The translations under genes and the position numbers were made by a program. The notes beneath the pieces are model-generated. The model was not told the origin of the DNA. It saw only the letters and a program-made list of their open reading frames with translations, and ran no database searches. Positions 7,864-15,876 of a stretch of 64,000 nucleotides of DNA are shown in pieces; within the stretch, counting starts at the first letter, position 1; each line of letters begins with the position of its first letter. Source of the stretch: Actinomycetes bacterium (GTDB taxonomy: Bacteria; Actinomycetota; Thermoleophilia; Gaiellales; F1-60-MAGs149); assembly GCA_025360225.1 (NCBI GenBank), contig JANYCN010000066.1:1-64000 (forward strand), in the 5' to 3' direction.

Positions 7864-10800
7864 CTACGCCCTGCGAATGGCGAGCGACCCACCGGCGTCA
7901 CCCGACCTGAACGCCTTGCCGTTCGCGGGCGCGGCGATCACGATCGCCGTTGCAAGCAGCTCGCCGGCGAGCCAGTCCGTGTGGCGTGCGAGGACCCGCT
8001 CGAGGCCCGGATCGGCGCCGACGGTGACGACGATCCGGTCGACGACCTCGAGCTCAGCTTCCTTCCGCATCGTCTGGAGCGCGTGACAGAGATCGCGGGC
8101 AATGCCCTCGTCGATCAGGTCTGGATCGAGCTCGGTGTCGACACCCACCGCAAGCGTGCCCTCGTGCTCAACCGCGAGCCCCTCGCGCGCCGTCACGCGC
8201 TCCTCATACTCGCCCGCGCCGAGCCGCCACGAGCCGACGACGACGTCCTCGCCCTCTCGCGTGTAGGCGCCGTCGCGCAGCAGCTTCTGCACGAGCGGGA
8301 CGTCCTTGCCGAGGCGCTTGCCGACGACCCGAAAGTTCGGTGCCAGCTCGACGGTGACGATCTCGGCGGCGTTCTCGACGAACCGCACGGCGCGAACGTT
8401 CAGCTCGGCGGCGATCTCCGCCGCGTGCTCCTCCAGACCACGTCGCGCGACCGGCGAGGCCGCGATCACCGCCTCGCGCAGTGGCTGGCGGAGCTTCGAC
8501 GCCGGCGGTCCAGCCTTCGCGCGTGCTGCGCGCCCGAGGCGGATCGCTGCCTGTGTGTCGGCCATCGCCGTGACGAGCGCCGCGTCGACGAGGGCGTCTA
8601 CGACCACCGGGAAACCGGCGAGGTGCACCGAGCTCGGCGCGCCATCGCACTGGTCGCGCACGAGCGTCTGCCAGAGGTCCTCGGCGAGGAAGGGCATCGC
8701 CGGAGCGATGAGGCGCGCGATCTGGACGACGGAGTACCAGAGCGTGCGGAACGCGGCCTGCTTGTCGGAATCGTCCACGGCCTTCCAGAAACGCGCGCGA
8801 GAGCCGCGGATGTACACGTTCGAGAGATCGTCGACGAGCGCCTCGACGGCGCGCGTGTACGTCGGCGTCCAGTACCCGTCGAGCGCCTCCGTCGCCTCCT
8901 TCACCGTCTGCTGCACGCGGGCGACGATCCAACGGTCGAGGACCGTCAGCGCGCCTGGCCCCGCCGTCAGGTCAGCGTACGCCGGCGTGAAGCCGTCGAT
9001 CTCGGCGTACTGGACGAGGAACCGGTAGGAGTTCCACAGGGTGAGCAACCGCCGCCTGACGTCGGTTGCAGGTCCGTAGCCGAAGTTCATGTTCTGGCTC
9101 GGCGTCTGTGCTGCATAGAGCCAGCGCATCACGTCCGCACCCATCTTCTCGATCGCGTCGTCGAACCAGATCGCGTTCCCCCACGACTTGTGCATCGGGC
9201 GGCCTGTCTCGTCCTGCAGCTTCTCGTAGCCGAGGACGCGCCGGTAGGGCGCCCTGCCGACGAGCACGACGCTCATGAACAGCTGCGAGTAGAACCAGAG
9301 GCGGATCTGCTCGCGCATCTCCGAGATCCAGTCGGCCGGGAACCACCGCTCCCAGTAGGCGTGGTCCGGCAGGTCGGCGCGCGTTAGCCCAACGCCCGCG
9401 CCGCGCGCGTAGCCCTCAGGTTCGACCGTGTCGCGTCCGTAGCCGAGGGTCGAGAACGGGATGATCCCCGCATCGAGCCAGCAGTCGCCGACCTCGGCGA
9501 CGCGCGTCGCGATCTCGCCGTCGTCGGTGCGGATCTCGATCGCGTCGATCCACGGACGATGCAGCTCCTCGAGCCCGTCGACGAGCGACGGGTCGACGGC
9601 GCGCGCGCGCAGCTCGGCGACCGAACCGATCACCGTCACCTTGCCGGACGGCGCGCGGTAGAACGGCAACGGCAAGCCCCAGTACCGCTTGCGGGAGATG
9701 CACCAGTCCCCCATGTTCCGCAGCCAGTCCTCCATCCGCTTGCCGTAGAACTCGGGCGTCCACTGGACGGTGCGGTTCGCCTCGATCATTCGCTCGCGAA
9801 CGCCGTCGGCGCCGATGAACCACTCGTCAACGACGCGGAAGATCAGCTCGGTGCTGCAACGCCAACAACACGGGTAGCGGTGCGTTAGCTCCTCACGGCG
9901 GACGAGCAGGCGAGCCGCCGAGAGATGCTCGATGATCGGCTCCCGTGCGTCGCCGGTCGTGACGCCAGCGAGCCACCCGTAGTCCGGGTAGAAGGCGCCA
10001 GCATCGTCGACGGGGACGAGGACCGCCAGCGCCTCGACGCGCCCGAGCTCGAAGTCGTCGCCACCACAGCCCGGTGCGATGTGGACGATGCCGGTGCCGT
10101 CGTCGACCCCGACGGCGTCCCATGCGATGACCCGGTGTGCGACGTCCGCCTGCGCCGCGAGCTGATCGAACGGGCCGCGATAGGGCCGTCCGACGAGCTC
10201 CGCTCCCGTCGCCGTGCGCGCAACCGCGGCAGCGGCGCCGAACACCGCCTCGACCCGCTCGGCAACGACCCAGGCGATCCCGTCGGCCGTCGCGACGCCG
10301 TGGTAGGTCGCCTCTGGCTTGACGGCCGCGGCGACGTTTGCCGGCAGCGTCCACGGCGTCGTCGTCCACACGACGAGCGACTCGTCGGCAACGTCGGTCA
10401 GCGGCAGCCGGACGAACACCGAGGTGTGTGTCAGGTCACGGTAGGAGTCGGTAGCCGTCACCTCGTGCTCGGAGAGCGACGTGCCGCAGCGCGGGCACCA
10501 GACCATCGGGCGATGCCCGGTGAACAGCCAACCCTCCTCGCTGCAACGCTTGAGGAAGCCCCAGATCGCCTCGATGTTCGGGTCGGTCATCGTGTAGTAC
10601 GACCGCTCCCAGTCCATCCACATGCCAAGGCGCTGAGACTGACGCGTCTGAACCGCGGAGTACTCGGCAACGCGATCACGGCAGGCGCGGACGAAGAGGT
10701 CGAGGCCGTACTCCTCGATCTCACGCTTCGCGTTCAAACCTAGCGACTTCTCGACCTCGACCTCGACCCACAGACCCTGGCAGTCGAAGCCGTTCTGGAA

Positions 10801-11046
10801 GCGCAGGTCGCGCCCCTGTGAGGAGCGGAAGCGCTGGAAGAGGTCCTTCAGCGAACGCCCCCACGCGTGGTGCACGCCCATCGAGTTGTTCGCGGTGATC
10901 GGTCCGTCGAAGAACGAGAACGGCTCGCCACCGGCGATCTGCGCGCGGAGCTGCTCGAACGTGCCGTCGCGCTCCCAGAGCGCGAGGATCGCGTGCTCGA
11001 GCGCGGCGTGGTCGGGCTTGTCGGTGACGGGGCGATACGGTGCCAT
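7864..11046 (-). CDS. ileS: Isoleucyl-tRNA synthetase with GVHH instead of HIGH
   Basis: Charges tRNA-Ile. At 1060 residues it has a class I catalytic core, a CP1 editing domain with WTTTPWTLPANVA, zinc-type pairs WCPRCGT and CCWRCST, and a C-terminal anticodon-binding part with DEGIARDLCHALQTMRKEA, which fits the IleRS2 (eukaryote-like) branch. In the motif that normally reads HIGH, residues 57-60 read GVHH (10867-10878). The KMSKS loop reads PMHKSWGN (about 9171-9200). Both changes sit in otherwise well-kept flanks (DGPITANN before, GFDCQGLWVEVEVEKSLG after), so this is not decay. An AGAGGA site precedes the ATG. It is divergent from the secreted Asp-box gene. No second ileS is in the window. 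Confidence 0.93.
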   Translation of the reverse strand: MAPYRPVTDKPDHAALEHAILALWERDGTFEQLRAQIAGGEPFSFFDGPITANNSMGVHHAWGRSLKDLFQRFRSSQGRDLRFQNGFDCQGLWVEVEVEKSLGLNAKREIEEYGLDLFVRACRDRVAEYSAVQTRQSQRLGMWMDWERSYYTMTDPNIEAIWGFLKRCSEEGWLFTGHRPMVWCPRCGTSLSEHEVTATDSYRDLTHTSVFVRLPLTDVADESLVVWTTTPWTLPANVAAAVKPEATYHGVATADGIAWVVAERVEAVFGAAAAVARTATGAELVGRPYRGPFDQLAAQADVAHRVIAWDAVGVDDGTGIVHIAPGCGGDDFELGRVEALAVLVPVDDAGAFYPDYGWLAGVTTGDAREPIIEHLSAARLLVRREELTHRYPCCWRCSTELIFRVVDEWFIGADGVRERMIEANRTVQWTPEFYGKRMEDWLRNMGDWCISRKRYWGLPLPFYRAPSGKVTVIGSVAELRARAVDPSLVDGLEELHRPWIDAIEIRTDDGEIATRVAEVGDCWLDAGIIPFSTLGYGRDTVEPEGYARGAGVGLTRADLPDHAYWERWFPADWISEMREQIRLWFYSQLFMSVVLVGRAPYRRVLGYEKLQDETGRPMHKSWGNAIWFDDAIEKMGADVMRWLYAAQTPSQNMNFGYGPATDVRRRLLTLWNSYRFLVQYAEIDGFTPAYADLTAGPGALTVLDRWIVARVQQTVKEATEALDGYWTPTYTRAVEALVDDLSNVYIRGSRARFWKAVDDSDKQAAFRTLWYSVVQIARLIAPAMPFLAEDLWQTLVRDQCDGAPSSVHLAGFPVVVDALVDAALVTAMADTQAAIRLGRAARAKAGPPASKLRQPLREAVIAASPVARRGLEEHAAEIAAELNVRAVRFVENAAEIVTVELAPNFRVVGKRLGKDVPLVQKLLRDGAYTREGEDVVVGSWRLGAGEYEERVTAREGLAVEHEGTLAVGVDTELDPDLIDEGIARDLCHALQTMRKEAELEVVDRIVVTVGADPGLERVLARHTDWLAGELLATAIVIAAPANGKAFRSGDAGGSLAIRRA

Positions 11047-11212
11047 CAGGTCCTCTGGTCGGGCACGCCAAGGGTGCCACAGGGCCTTCGACGAACCGGC
11101 AACGCCGGAGAACGATCAAATTCTTCTGAAATCTATATCAATCGTCGCGGAACACCCGATCCCCTTCTGCCGGGGCGGCCGACCCCGCCGATAGGATGAG
11201 GAACAGGGGCTC
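11047..11212. other. Divergent intergenic region of ileS and the secreted protein gene
   Basis: This 166-base gap has one AT-rich patch (about 11115-11148), unusual in this GC-rich sequence and a likely promoter zone for ileS. On the plus strand TAGGAT at 11192-11197 is a candidate -10 for the secreted protein gene, followed by GAGGA near the start codon. A short GGCAC/GTGCC stem precedes the ileS ribosome-binding site, but no convincing T-box leader was found. Confidence 0.4.
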
Positions 11213-13897
11213 ATGGCGCGTCGGACGGCCCCTGCGGAACCGTTGACACGTCGTCCCCTGTCCATCCTCACAGCGCTCCTGGTGCTCCTTGCGCCGAGCC
11301 TCGCCGTCGGCGCCCCGCCGACAGGCAACCCGCCCGTCCAGTCGTCGATCGTGACGCGTGCGAACGGCTCCCCTCCCGTCGCGCAGATTGACCCTGCGAT
11401 CGCGATCGACCCGATCGACGGGCTGCACCGGATCGTCACAGCAACCGAGGGAGCGACGGGACGGATCGGTCGCTGGTCGACGGCGGACGGCGGTACCAGC
11501 TGGGCGTTTCAGGGCGATGCGCCGATCGCTCCCGGCACCGTCGACGCCTCGCGGTCACAGGCAGCCTGGGGTGCTGGCGCCACCGTCTACTCGTCGTGGC
11601 AGGGCCGGACGACGCCGGGCAGCGGCGCCGACTGCGGCGCTGCGGCCGGCGCCTGGCTCTCCTCATCGACCGACAGCGGACAGACGTGGAGCGCCCAGGT
11701 CGAGCCGATTGAAGGGGGCGTGAACGGCGTGCTCGGCGAGTACGTCTCACGGGGTTGGGCGTCGCTCACGGTCGACGACTCGGCGCGGTCGACGGCTGGC
11801 CAGCCGCTGATGGCCGTTGAGAAGGCGACCTGGACCGGCGCGTGCGGCGTAGGCCCAGTCGCCCGTGAGCTGTCGCTCGTCTGGCGCGTCGTCGGCTCGA
11901 GCGGGACCGTCCACGACGTCGACTTCACCATCCCGGGCGTCACGGACGCGTCGAACCCCGCCATCGTCGCGGTTCCCGCGCCGATCCCGACGGTCGCTGT
12001 GGCGTACATCACGACGCCGGCCGGGGCCAGTGCTCATCCCATGATCGCCGTCGTTCGCTGCAGCCGCGACGACCTGAGCCCGACGAACATCTTCGGGCTC
12101 GAGTGGATCTGCAGCGCGCCACAGGTCGTCTCCGACGCCTCGTTTGCTCTCGTCACCTCGATCGGCGCAACCTCCGCCCCAGCGATCGCCGTTGACGGCA
12201 ACCATGGTGGTGCGCTCTTCGTCGCGTACACGACGGCGACCGCGCAGGGCGCTCGCGTCGTGGTCACCGCGTCCGATGCGGGCGGCTCGATCTGGACACC
12301 ACCGACGCTGATCGACGAGCCGGCCGGTGTGACGGCGCACCAGCTGCTGCCGGCGATCGCCGTCGCTGCGAACGGGCGGGCAGACGTCGTCTACCTCGAC
12401 GGCCGCGACGCGCCAACCGGCACGCCGACCTACGCGCCCTACCAGACCTCGTTTCTGTGCGTGAACCGCGACGACTGTCCCGCCGGCATGCTGCGCGGCA
12501 ACGACGTCGCGCTCAGCACCGGGGCGCCGATCGCCTCGCCGCTCGGCGCCGGCTGGTTGCTCGGCACGCAGCTCGCGGTCGCGGACGCGCAGAACATCCC
12601 GACACCGTACACGGGGCACACGATCGCGATCGCTCCGCAGGCGAATGGCCTTGCCTCGTCGGAGCTATGGCACGGCTCGCGCCCGCCGCAGATCGCTGGC
12701 GGGACGATCAGCGACCAGCCCCGCGTGCTCGCGAAGAACATCACGACGAGCCTCGCCGACTGGTTCGTCGCCACCGATGTCGACGGCGACCCGGTCAACG
12801 TGACCGTCACCACGGTCGGAGCACCTGCCCACGGCGCGATCGCCGCCGGCGCCTACACGCCTCTCGCTGGCTTTGCGGGGCAGGACTCCTTCACGATCGT
12901 CGCGACGGATGGGCGGCTCTCGGCGACCGCCGTCCACCCGGTCGTCGTCGTCGACCAGGCGCCACAGTTCGACGCCGTTCAGCCATGCGTGGTGACCGAG
13001 GGCGCAGGATGTACACGACCGGTGAACGCCGTCGATCCGGATCCCGGCGATGGCGTCACCTACGCCCTTGGCTACGTGCCGCCCGAGCTGCGTGTGGCAC
13101 AGGCGAGCGTGAAGCTCAACGGCACGACGCTCGAGGTCTCGGTCGGCGCCGGCGTTCGCTACCCGGGCCTTCTCCGGGTCGAGGTGGTTGCGAGCGACAC
13201 GGCGCTGGCGCCAGCGCTGCCGCTCACATCGCGGCTGCCCATCTTCATCACCATCGTCCCGAACCTGAGCGTGCCAACGGTGACGGTCGCCGCCACCGCG
13301 GTCTCGGGGAGGTCCGTGCGGCTCACCGCCGCTCCGTTCTGGAGCGACCCGGACGACGGCTGCCTGACCGCCCTGGTCAACCGGTGCCACTGGCAGCTGA
13401 CATGGAACACCGGCGACGGGGAGACGACGACCACGACCGACGCGACGCTCGTCCACAGCTACGCAGCCGCCGGCTACTTCGCCCCCACGGTGACCGCACA
13501 GATCATCGGCTACAGCTCACCGGTGCCGCCGTCCGCCGTCGCGGGGCTGCTCACCGGCCCGGACCATCCGGGTGCGATCGCCGTCAGCGACGACGCACGC
13601 ACGCGCCTGTACGTACGAGCAAGCGGCACGCGGAGCGGGACGGTGCAGCTGCTGGTCGCCTCGCGAGACACGACGACCCTCGACGTGACGCTCGTGATCG
13701 CCGCCACAGGGCGTCGCTACCAGCGCAGCGTCCACGTCGTGGCTGGTCGGGCCGGTGCGCTCGGCGCCGCCGTGACGACGACGTTCCGGATCGGTGCGGT
13801 GCGCTCGACGGGAGCGACGGTCGTGCTGGGGTACGCCGAAAGCCTCGCGAGCGAGCCGCCTCCCCGCCCGCTGCGCAAGGTGTTCTGGATCCGCTAG
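11213..13897 (+). CDS. Secreted Asp-box (BNR/sialidase-like) protein with Ig/PKD-type domains
   Basis: Function unknown; probably extracellular carbohydrate or surface binding. The 894-residue protein has a signal peptide (basic start, then ILTALLVLLAPSLAVGA). Residues about 40-490 form a repeated beta-propeller-like region with Asp-box motifs STADGGTSWAF, SSTDSGQTWSA and SDAGGSIWTPP. A cadherin/Ig-like unit follows (GDPVNVTVTTVGAPAHG to DSFTIVATDG), then a second Ig-like unit and a PKD-type unit with WNTGDGETTTTTDATLVHSY. Sialidase catalytic residues (arginine triad, Tyr/Glu) cannot be assigned, so enzymatic activity is uncertain. No anchor is seen at the end (VFWIR). The stop codon lies six bases from repeat copy B. 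Confidence 0.82.
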   Translation: MARRTAPAEPLTRRPLSILTALLVLLAPSLAVGAPPTGNPPVQSSIVTRANGSPPVAQIDPAIAIDPIDGLHRIVTATEGATGRIGRWSTADGGTSWAFQGDAPIAPGTVDASRSQAAWGAGATVYSSWQGRTTPGSGADCGAAAGAWLSSSTDSGQTWSAQVEPIEGGVNGVLGEYVSRGWASLTVDDSARSTAGQPLMAVEKATWTGACGVGPVARELSLVWRVVGSSGTVHDVDFTIPGVTDASNPAIVAVPAPIPTVAVAYITTPAGASAHPMIAVVRCSRDDLSPTNIFGLEWICSAPQVVSDASFALVTSIGATSAPAIAVDGNHGGALFVAYTTATAQGARVVVTASDAGGSIWTPPTLIDEPAGVTAHQLLPAIAVAANGRADVVYLDGRDAPTGTPTYAPYQTSFLCVNRDDCPAGMLRGNDVALSTGAPIASPLGAGWLLGTQLAVADAQNIPTPYTGHTIAIAPQANGLASSELWHGSRPPQIAGGTISDQPRVLAKNITTSLADWFVATDVDGDPVNVTVTTVGAPAHGAIAAGAYTPLAGFAGQDSFTIVATDGRLSATAVHPVVVVDQAPQFDAVQPCVVTEGAGCTRPVNAVDPDPGDGVTYALGYVPPELRVAQASVKLNGTTLEVSVGAGVRYPGLLRVEVVASDTALAPALPLTSRLPIFITIVPNLSVPTVTVAATAVSGRSVRLTAAPFWSDPDDGCLTALVNRCHWQLTWNTGDGETTTTTDATLVHSYAAAGYFAPTVTAQIIGYSSPVPPSAVAGLLTGPDHPGAIAVSDDARTRLYVRASGTRSGTVQLLVASRDTTTLDVTLVIAATGRRYQRSVHVVAGRAGALGAAVTTTFRIGAVRSTGATVVLGYAESLASEPPPRPLRKVFWIR

Positions 13898-13903
13898 TAG
13901 TAG

Positions 13904-14083
13904 TGGTCTGATTGTCAGAGAGCGGCGTCATCGGGTGTCTCGAGCGAGCGGGGGCGTTGCGCGTCGCGCAGGGCTTGCTGGGGCAAGCGCAAGCGGCGCG
14001 CGACGCTCCCGCAGGGTGGCGCAGCCGGCCAGCGCAGGACGATCCAGGCGCGCGAATGACCACGCCAGTTGACAATCAGACCA
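13904..14083. repeat. MITE-like element, copy B (complete)
   Basis: A 180-base element bounded by a perfect 14-base terminal inverted repeat, TGGTCTGATTGTCA at the left and TGACAATCAGACCA at the right, with weaker pairing extending to about 28 bases. The four bases on each side are GTAG, consistent with a target duplication. The interior (GGGCTTGCT ... CAAGCGGCGCGC) is shared with copies A, C and E. It codes for no protein but places an ATG inside its right end that opens the MarR gene. It lies between two plus-strand genes. Confidence 0.85.
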
Positions 14084-14550
14084 GTAGCAACCTTGAACAG
14101 GAGACACAAGCGGTCGTCGATCGCATCCTCGGCGCGCTACCGCGCATCGGCGCGGGCATGCGACGGCACGGCATGGCAGCGTCGGGCTGCGGCGCGAGTC
14201 TCGGCCCGCGGCACTTCCAAGCGCTGCTGCCGCTCTTGCACGAGGGAACGCTCGGGGTCGGTGCGCTCGCCCAGCGGCTCGACGCGAGCCTCGCGGCCAC
14301 CAGCCTGATGGTCGCCGAGATGGACGCAGCCGGCGTCGTCGAGCGACACCAGGATCCCGATGATCGCCGCCGCACTCTCGTCTCGGTGCGTTCGGACGTG
14401 CGTTCGGAGCTCGAGGGAGCGTACTCCGAGCGCAGGCGACTGCTCGCCCGGGCCATCGAGCGGCTCGGCGCCGAGGAGCGCGTCGGCCTTGTACGCGGTC
14501 TCGAGGCGATCGCCGACGAGCTCCACGCTGACGCTACCGACTCGCCGTAG
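14056..14550 (+). CDS. MarR-family transcriptional regulator
   Basis: A winged-helix DNA-binding protein of 164 residues, the normal MarR size. Helices around LGPRHFQALLPLLHEG, the recognition helix region LAQRLDASLAATSLMVAEMDAAGVVE, and the wing RHQDPDDRRRTLVSV are clear; a C-terminal dimer helix follows. The first plausible start, ATG at 14056, lies inside the right end of repeat copy B, so the first nine codons (MTTPVDNQT) come from the repeat. The true N-terminus could be later if a non-standard start is used. Its target is unknown; the convergent PLP dehydratase and the upstream secreted protein gene are candidates. Confidence 0.85.
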   Translation: MTTPVDNQTSSNLEQETQAVVDRILGALPRIGAGMRRHGMAASGCGASLGPRHFQALLPLLHEGTLGVGALAQRLDASLAATSLMVAEMDAAGVVERHQDPDDRRRTLVSVRSDVRSELEGAYSERRRLLARAIERLGAEERVGLVRGLEAIADELHADATDSP

Positions 14551-14584
14551 ACGAGGGTCGGCCACCGGCGACGGAGCGACGAGG

Positions 14585-15550
14585 TCAGGCGACCGGCCGG
14601 CGCAGGACGGACGCCATGAGCGCAGGATCGACGTTGCCGCCGGAGAGCACGGCGACCGCCTGCCGTGCCGGGCCGAGCTCACCGCGATGGGAGAGCCACG
14701 CCGCCGCAGCGACGGCACCGCTCGGCTCGGCGACGAGACGGGCGCGCCGAGCGATCGTGCCCATCGCGTCCAGGATCTCGTCCTCGGAGACCGTCACGAC
14801 GTCGTCGACAAGCGCCCGGAGATGGGCAAACGTCAGGTCGCCGAGGCGGTTGCAGCGCAGCCCGTCGGCGCGCGTCAGCTGCTCGGATCCAGGCGGGTTC
14901 TGGACGATCTCACCGGCCGCTAACGACCGGCGCGCATCATCCACCACCGCCGGCTCGACGCCCACGACGCGGGCGTTCGGCGCCAGCGCGCGGATCGTGA
15001 CCGCGACGCCGGCGATCAGCCCACCGCCGGAGATCGGCACGAGCACCAGGTCGACGTCCGGCAGCTCCTCGAGCACCTCGAGAGCGAGCGTTCCCTGGCC
15101 GGCGATCACGAGCCGATGCTCGAAGGGCGGCACGAGCACGAGGCCGTCCCGCTCCGCACGATCGCGGGCGTAGCGTGCCTGCACGTCGCGTCCACCATCC
15201 TCGAGCACGAGCTCCGCACCGAGCGCACGCACCGCTTCGACCTTCACCTGCGGCGCGTAGGGTGGCATCACGATCACCGCGTGAACGCCGAGCGCCCGCG
15301 CGGCGTACGCCACCGCCTGCGCGTGGTTGCCGGACGAGTCGGCGATCACGCCGCGGGCGAGCTCCTCGTCGGTGAGCGCGAGCATCGCACTGAACGCGCC
15401 GCGGAGCTTGAACGCGCCGACCGGCTGCAGGCTCTCCGCCTTCAGGTGCAGGCCGTGTCCGATCAGGGGGACGAGCGGCGTGCGTAGGACGCGGCCGGCG
15501 ATCCGCTCGCGAGCGCTGCGCACCTCCTCGATCGTGACGAGTCCGGTCAT
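14585..15550 (-). CDS. PLP-dependent threonine/serine dehydratase family protein
   Basis: A fold-type II PLP enzyme of 321 residues without a C-terminal ACT domain, so it matches catabolic threonine dehydratases and serine racemases rather than feedback-regulated IlvA. The PLP lysine is in PVGAFKLRGA (about residue 46). SSGNHAQAVA binds substrate and PLP, SGGGLIAG grips the PLP phosphate, and AEPSGAVAAA forms the cofactor-ring site. The product would be 2-oxobutanoate or pyruvate plus ammonia, via an enamine/imine that RidA proteins remove. The 5' side lies 12 bases from repeat copy C, so its promoter is in or beyond that repeat. Confidence 0.88.
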   Translation of the reverse strand: MTGLVTIEEVRSARERIAGRVLRTPLVPLIGHGLHLKAESLQPVGAFKLRGAFSAMLALTDEELARGVIADSSGNHAQAVAYAARALGVHAVIVMPPYAPQVKVEAVRALGAELVLEDGGRDVQARYARDRAERDGLVLVPPFEHRLVIAGQGTLALEVLEELPDVDLVLVPISGGGLIAGVAVTIRALAPNARVVGVEPAVVDDARRSLAAGEIVQNPPGSEQLTRADGLRCNRLGDLTFAHLRALVDDVVTVSEDEILDAMGTIARRARLVAEPSGAVAAAAWLSHRGELGPARQAVAVLSGGNVDPALMASVLRRPVA

Positions 15551-15561
15551 TCCGCTACTCG

Positions 15562-15876
15562 CGGTCCGATTGCGATGTCGTGGTCATTCCGCGGCCGATG
15601 AACGGAGCGAGCGGGAGCGTTGCGCGTCGCGCAGGGCTTGCTGATCGCGGGCGTGCTGGATAGCACGCCCGCTCGCACGCGTGTCAAGGCGAAGGCCTTG
15701 ACACGCTAAGTGCAAGCGGCGCGCAACGTTCCCGCGAAGCCCACGATCCGGCACGCAGAGCGGGCCGGGACGCGGTCGCCGGAGCTGAGCGGCGTAGCCA
15801 CCCGACGGGTGGCAGAGCCGACAAGCGCAGGACGATCCAGGCAGTCGGATGACCACGCCATTTCACAATCAGACCA
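15562..15876. repeat. MITE-like element, copy C with double hairpin
   Basis: About 315 bases. The right end reads TCACAATCAGACCA (15863-15876); the left end is a decayed form (CGGTCCGATTGCGATG). The middle carries two hairpins: arms GCGGGCGTGCT/AGCACGCCCGC with loop GGAT (15647-15672) and GTGTCAAGGC/GCCTTGACAC with loop GAAG (15681-15704). They sit inside the GGGCTTGCT...CAAG core that is uninterrupted in copy B, so they look like a later insertion shared with copy A. The right end supplies the last codons and stop of the neighbouring hydrolase gene. Confidence 0.85.

Noticed and set aside
11047-11110. Possible T-box leader before ileS (minus-strand TGGCACC and a short GGCAC/GTGCC stem)
   Set aside because: The expected tRNA-pairing base would not match an A discriminator. 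The remaining space of about 160 bases shows no Stem I with an Ile specifier, and the conserved T-box AGGGTGG context is missing.
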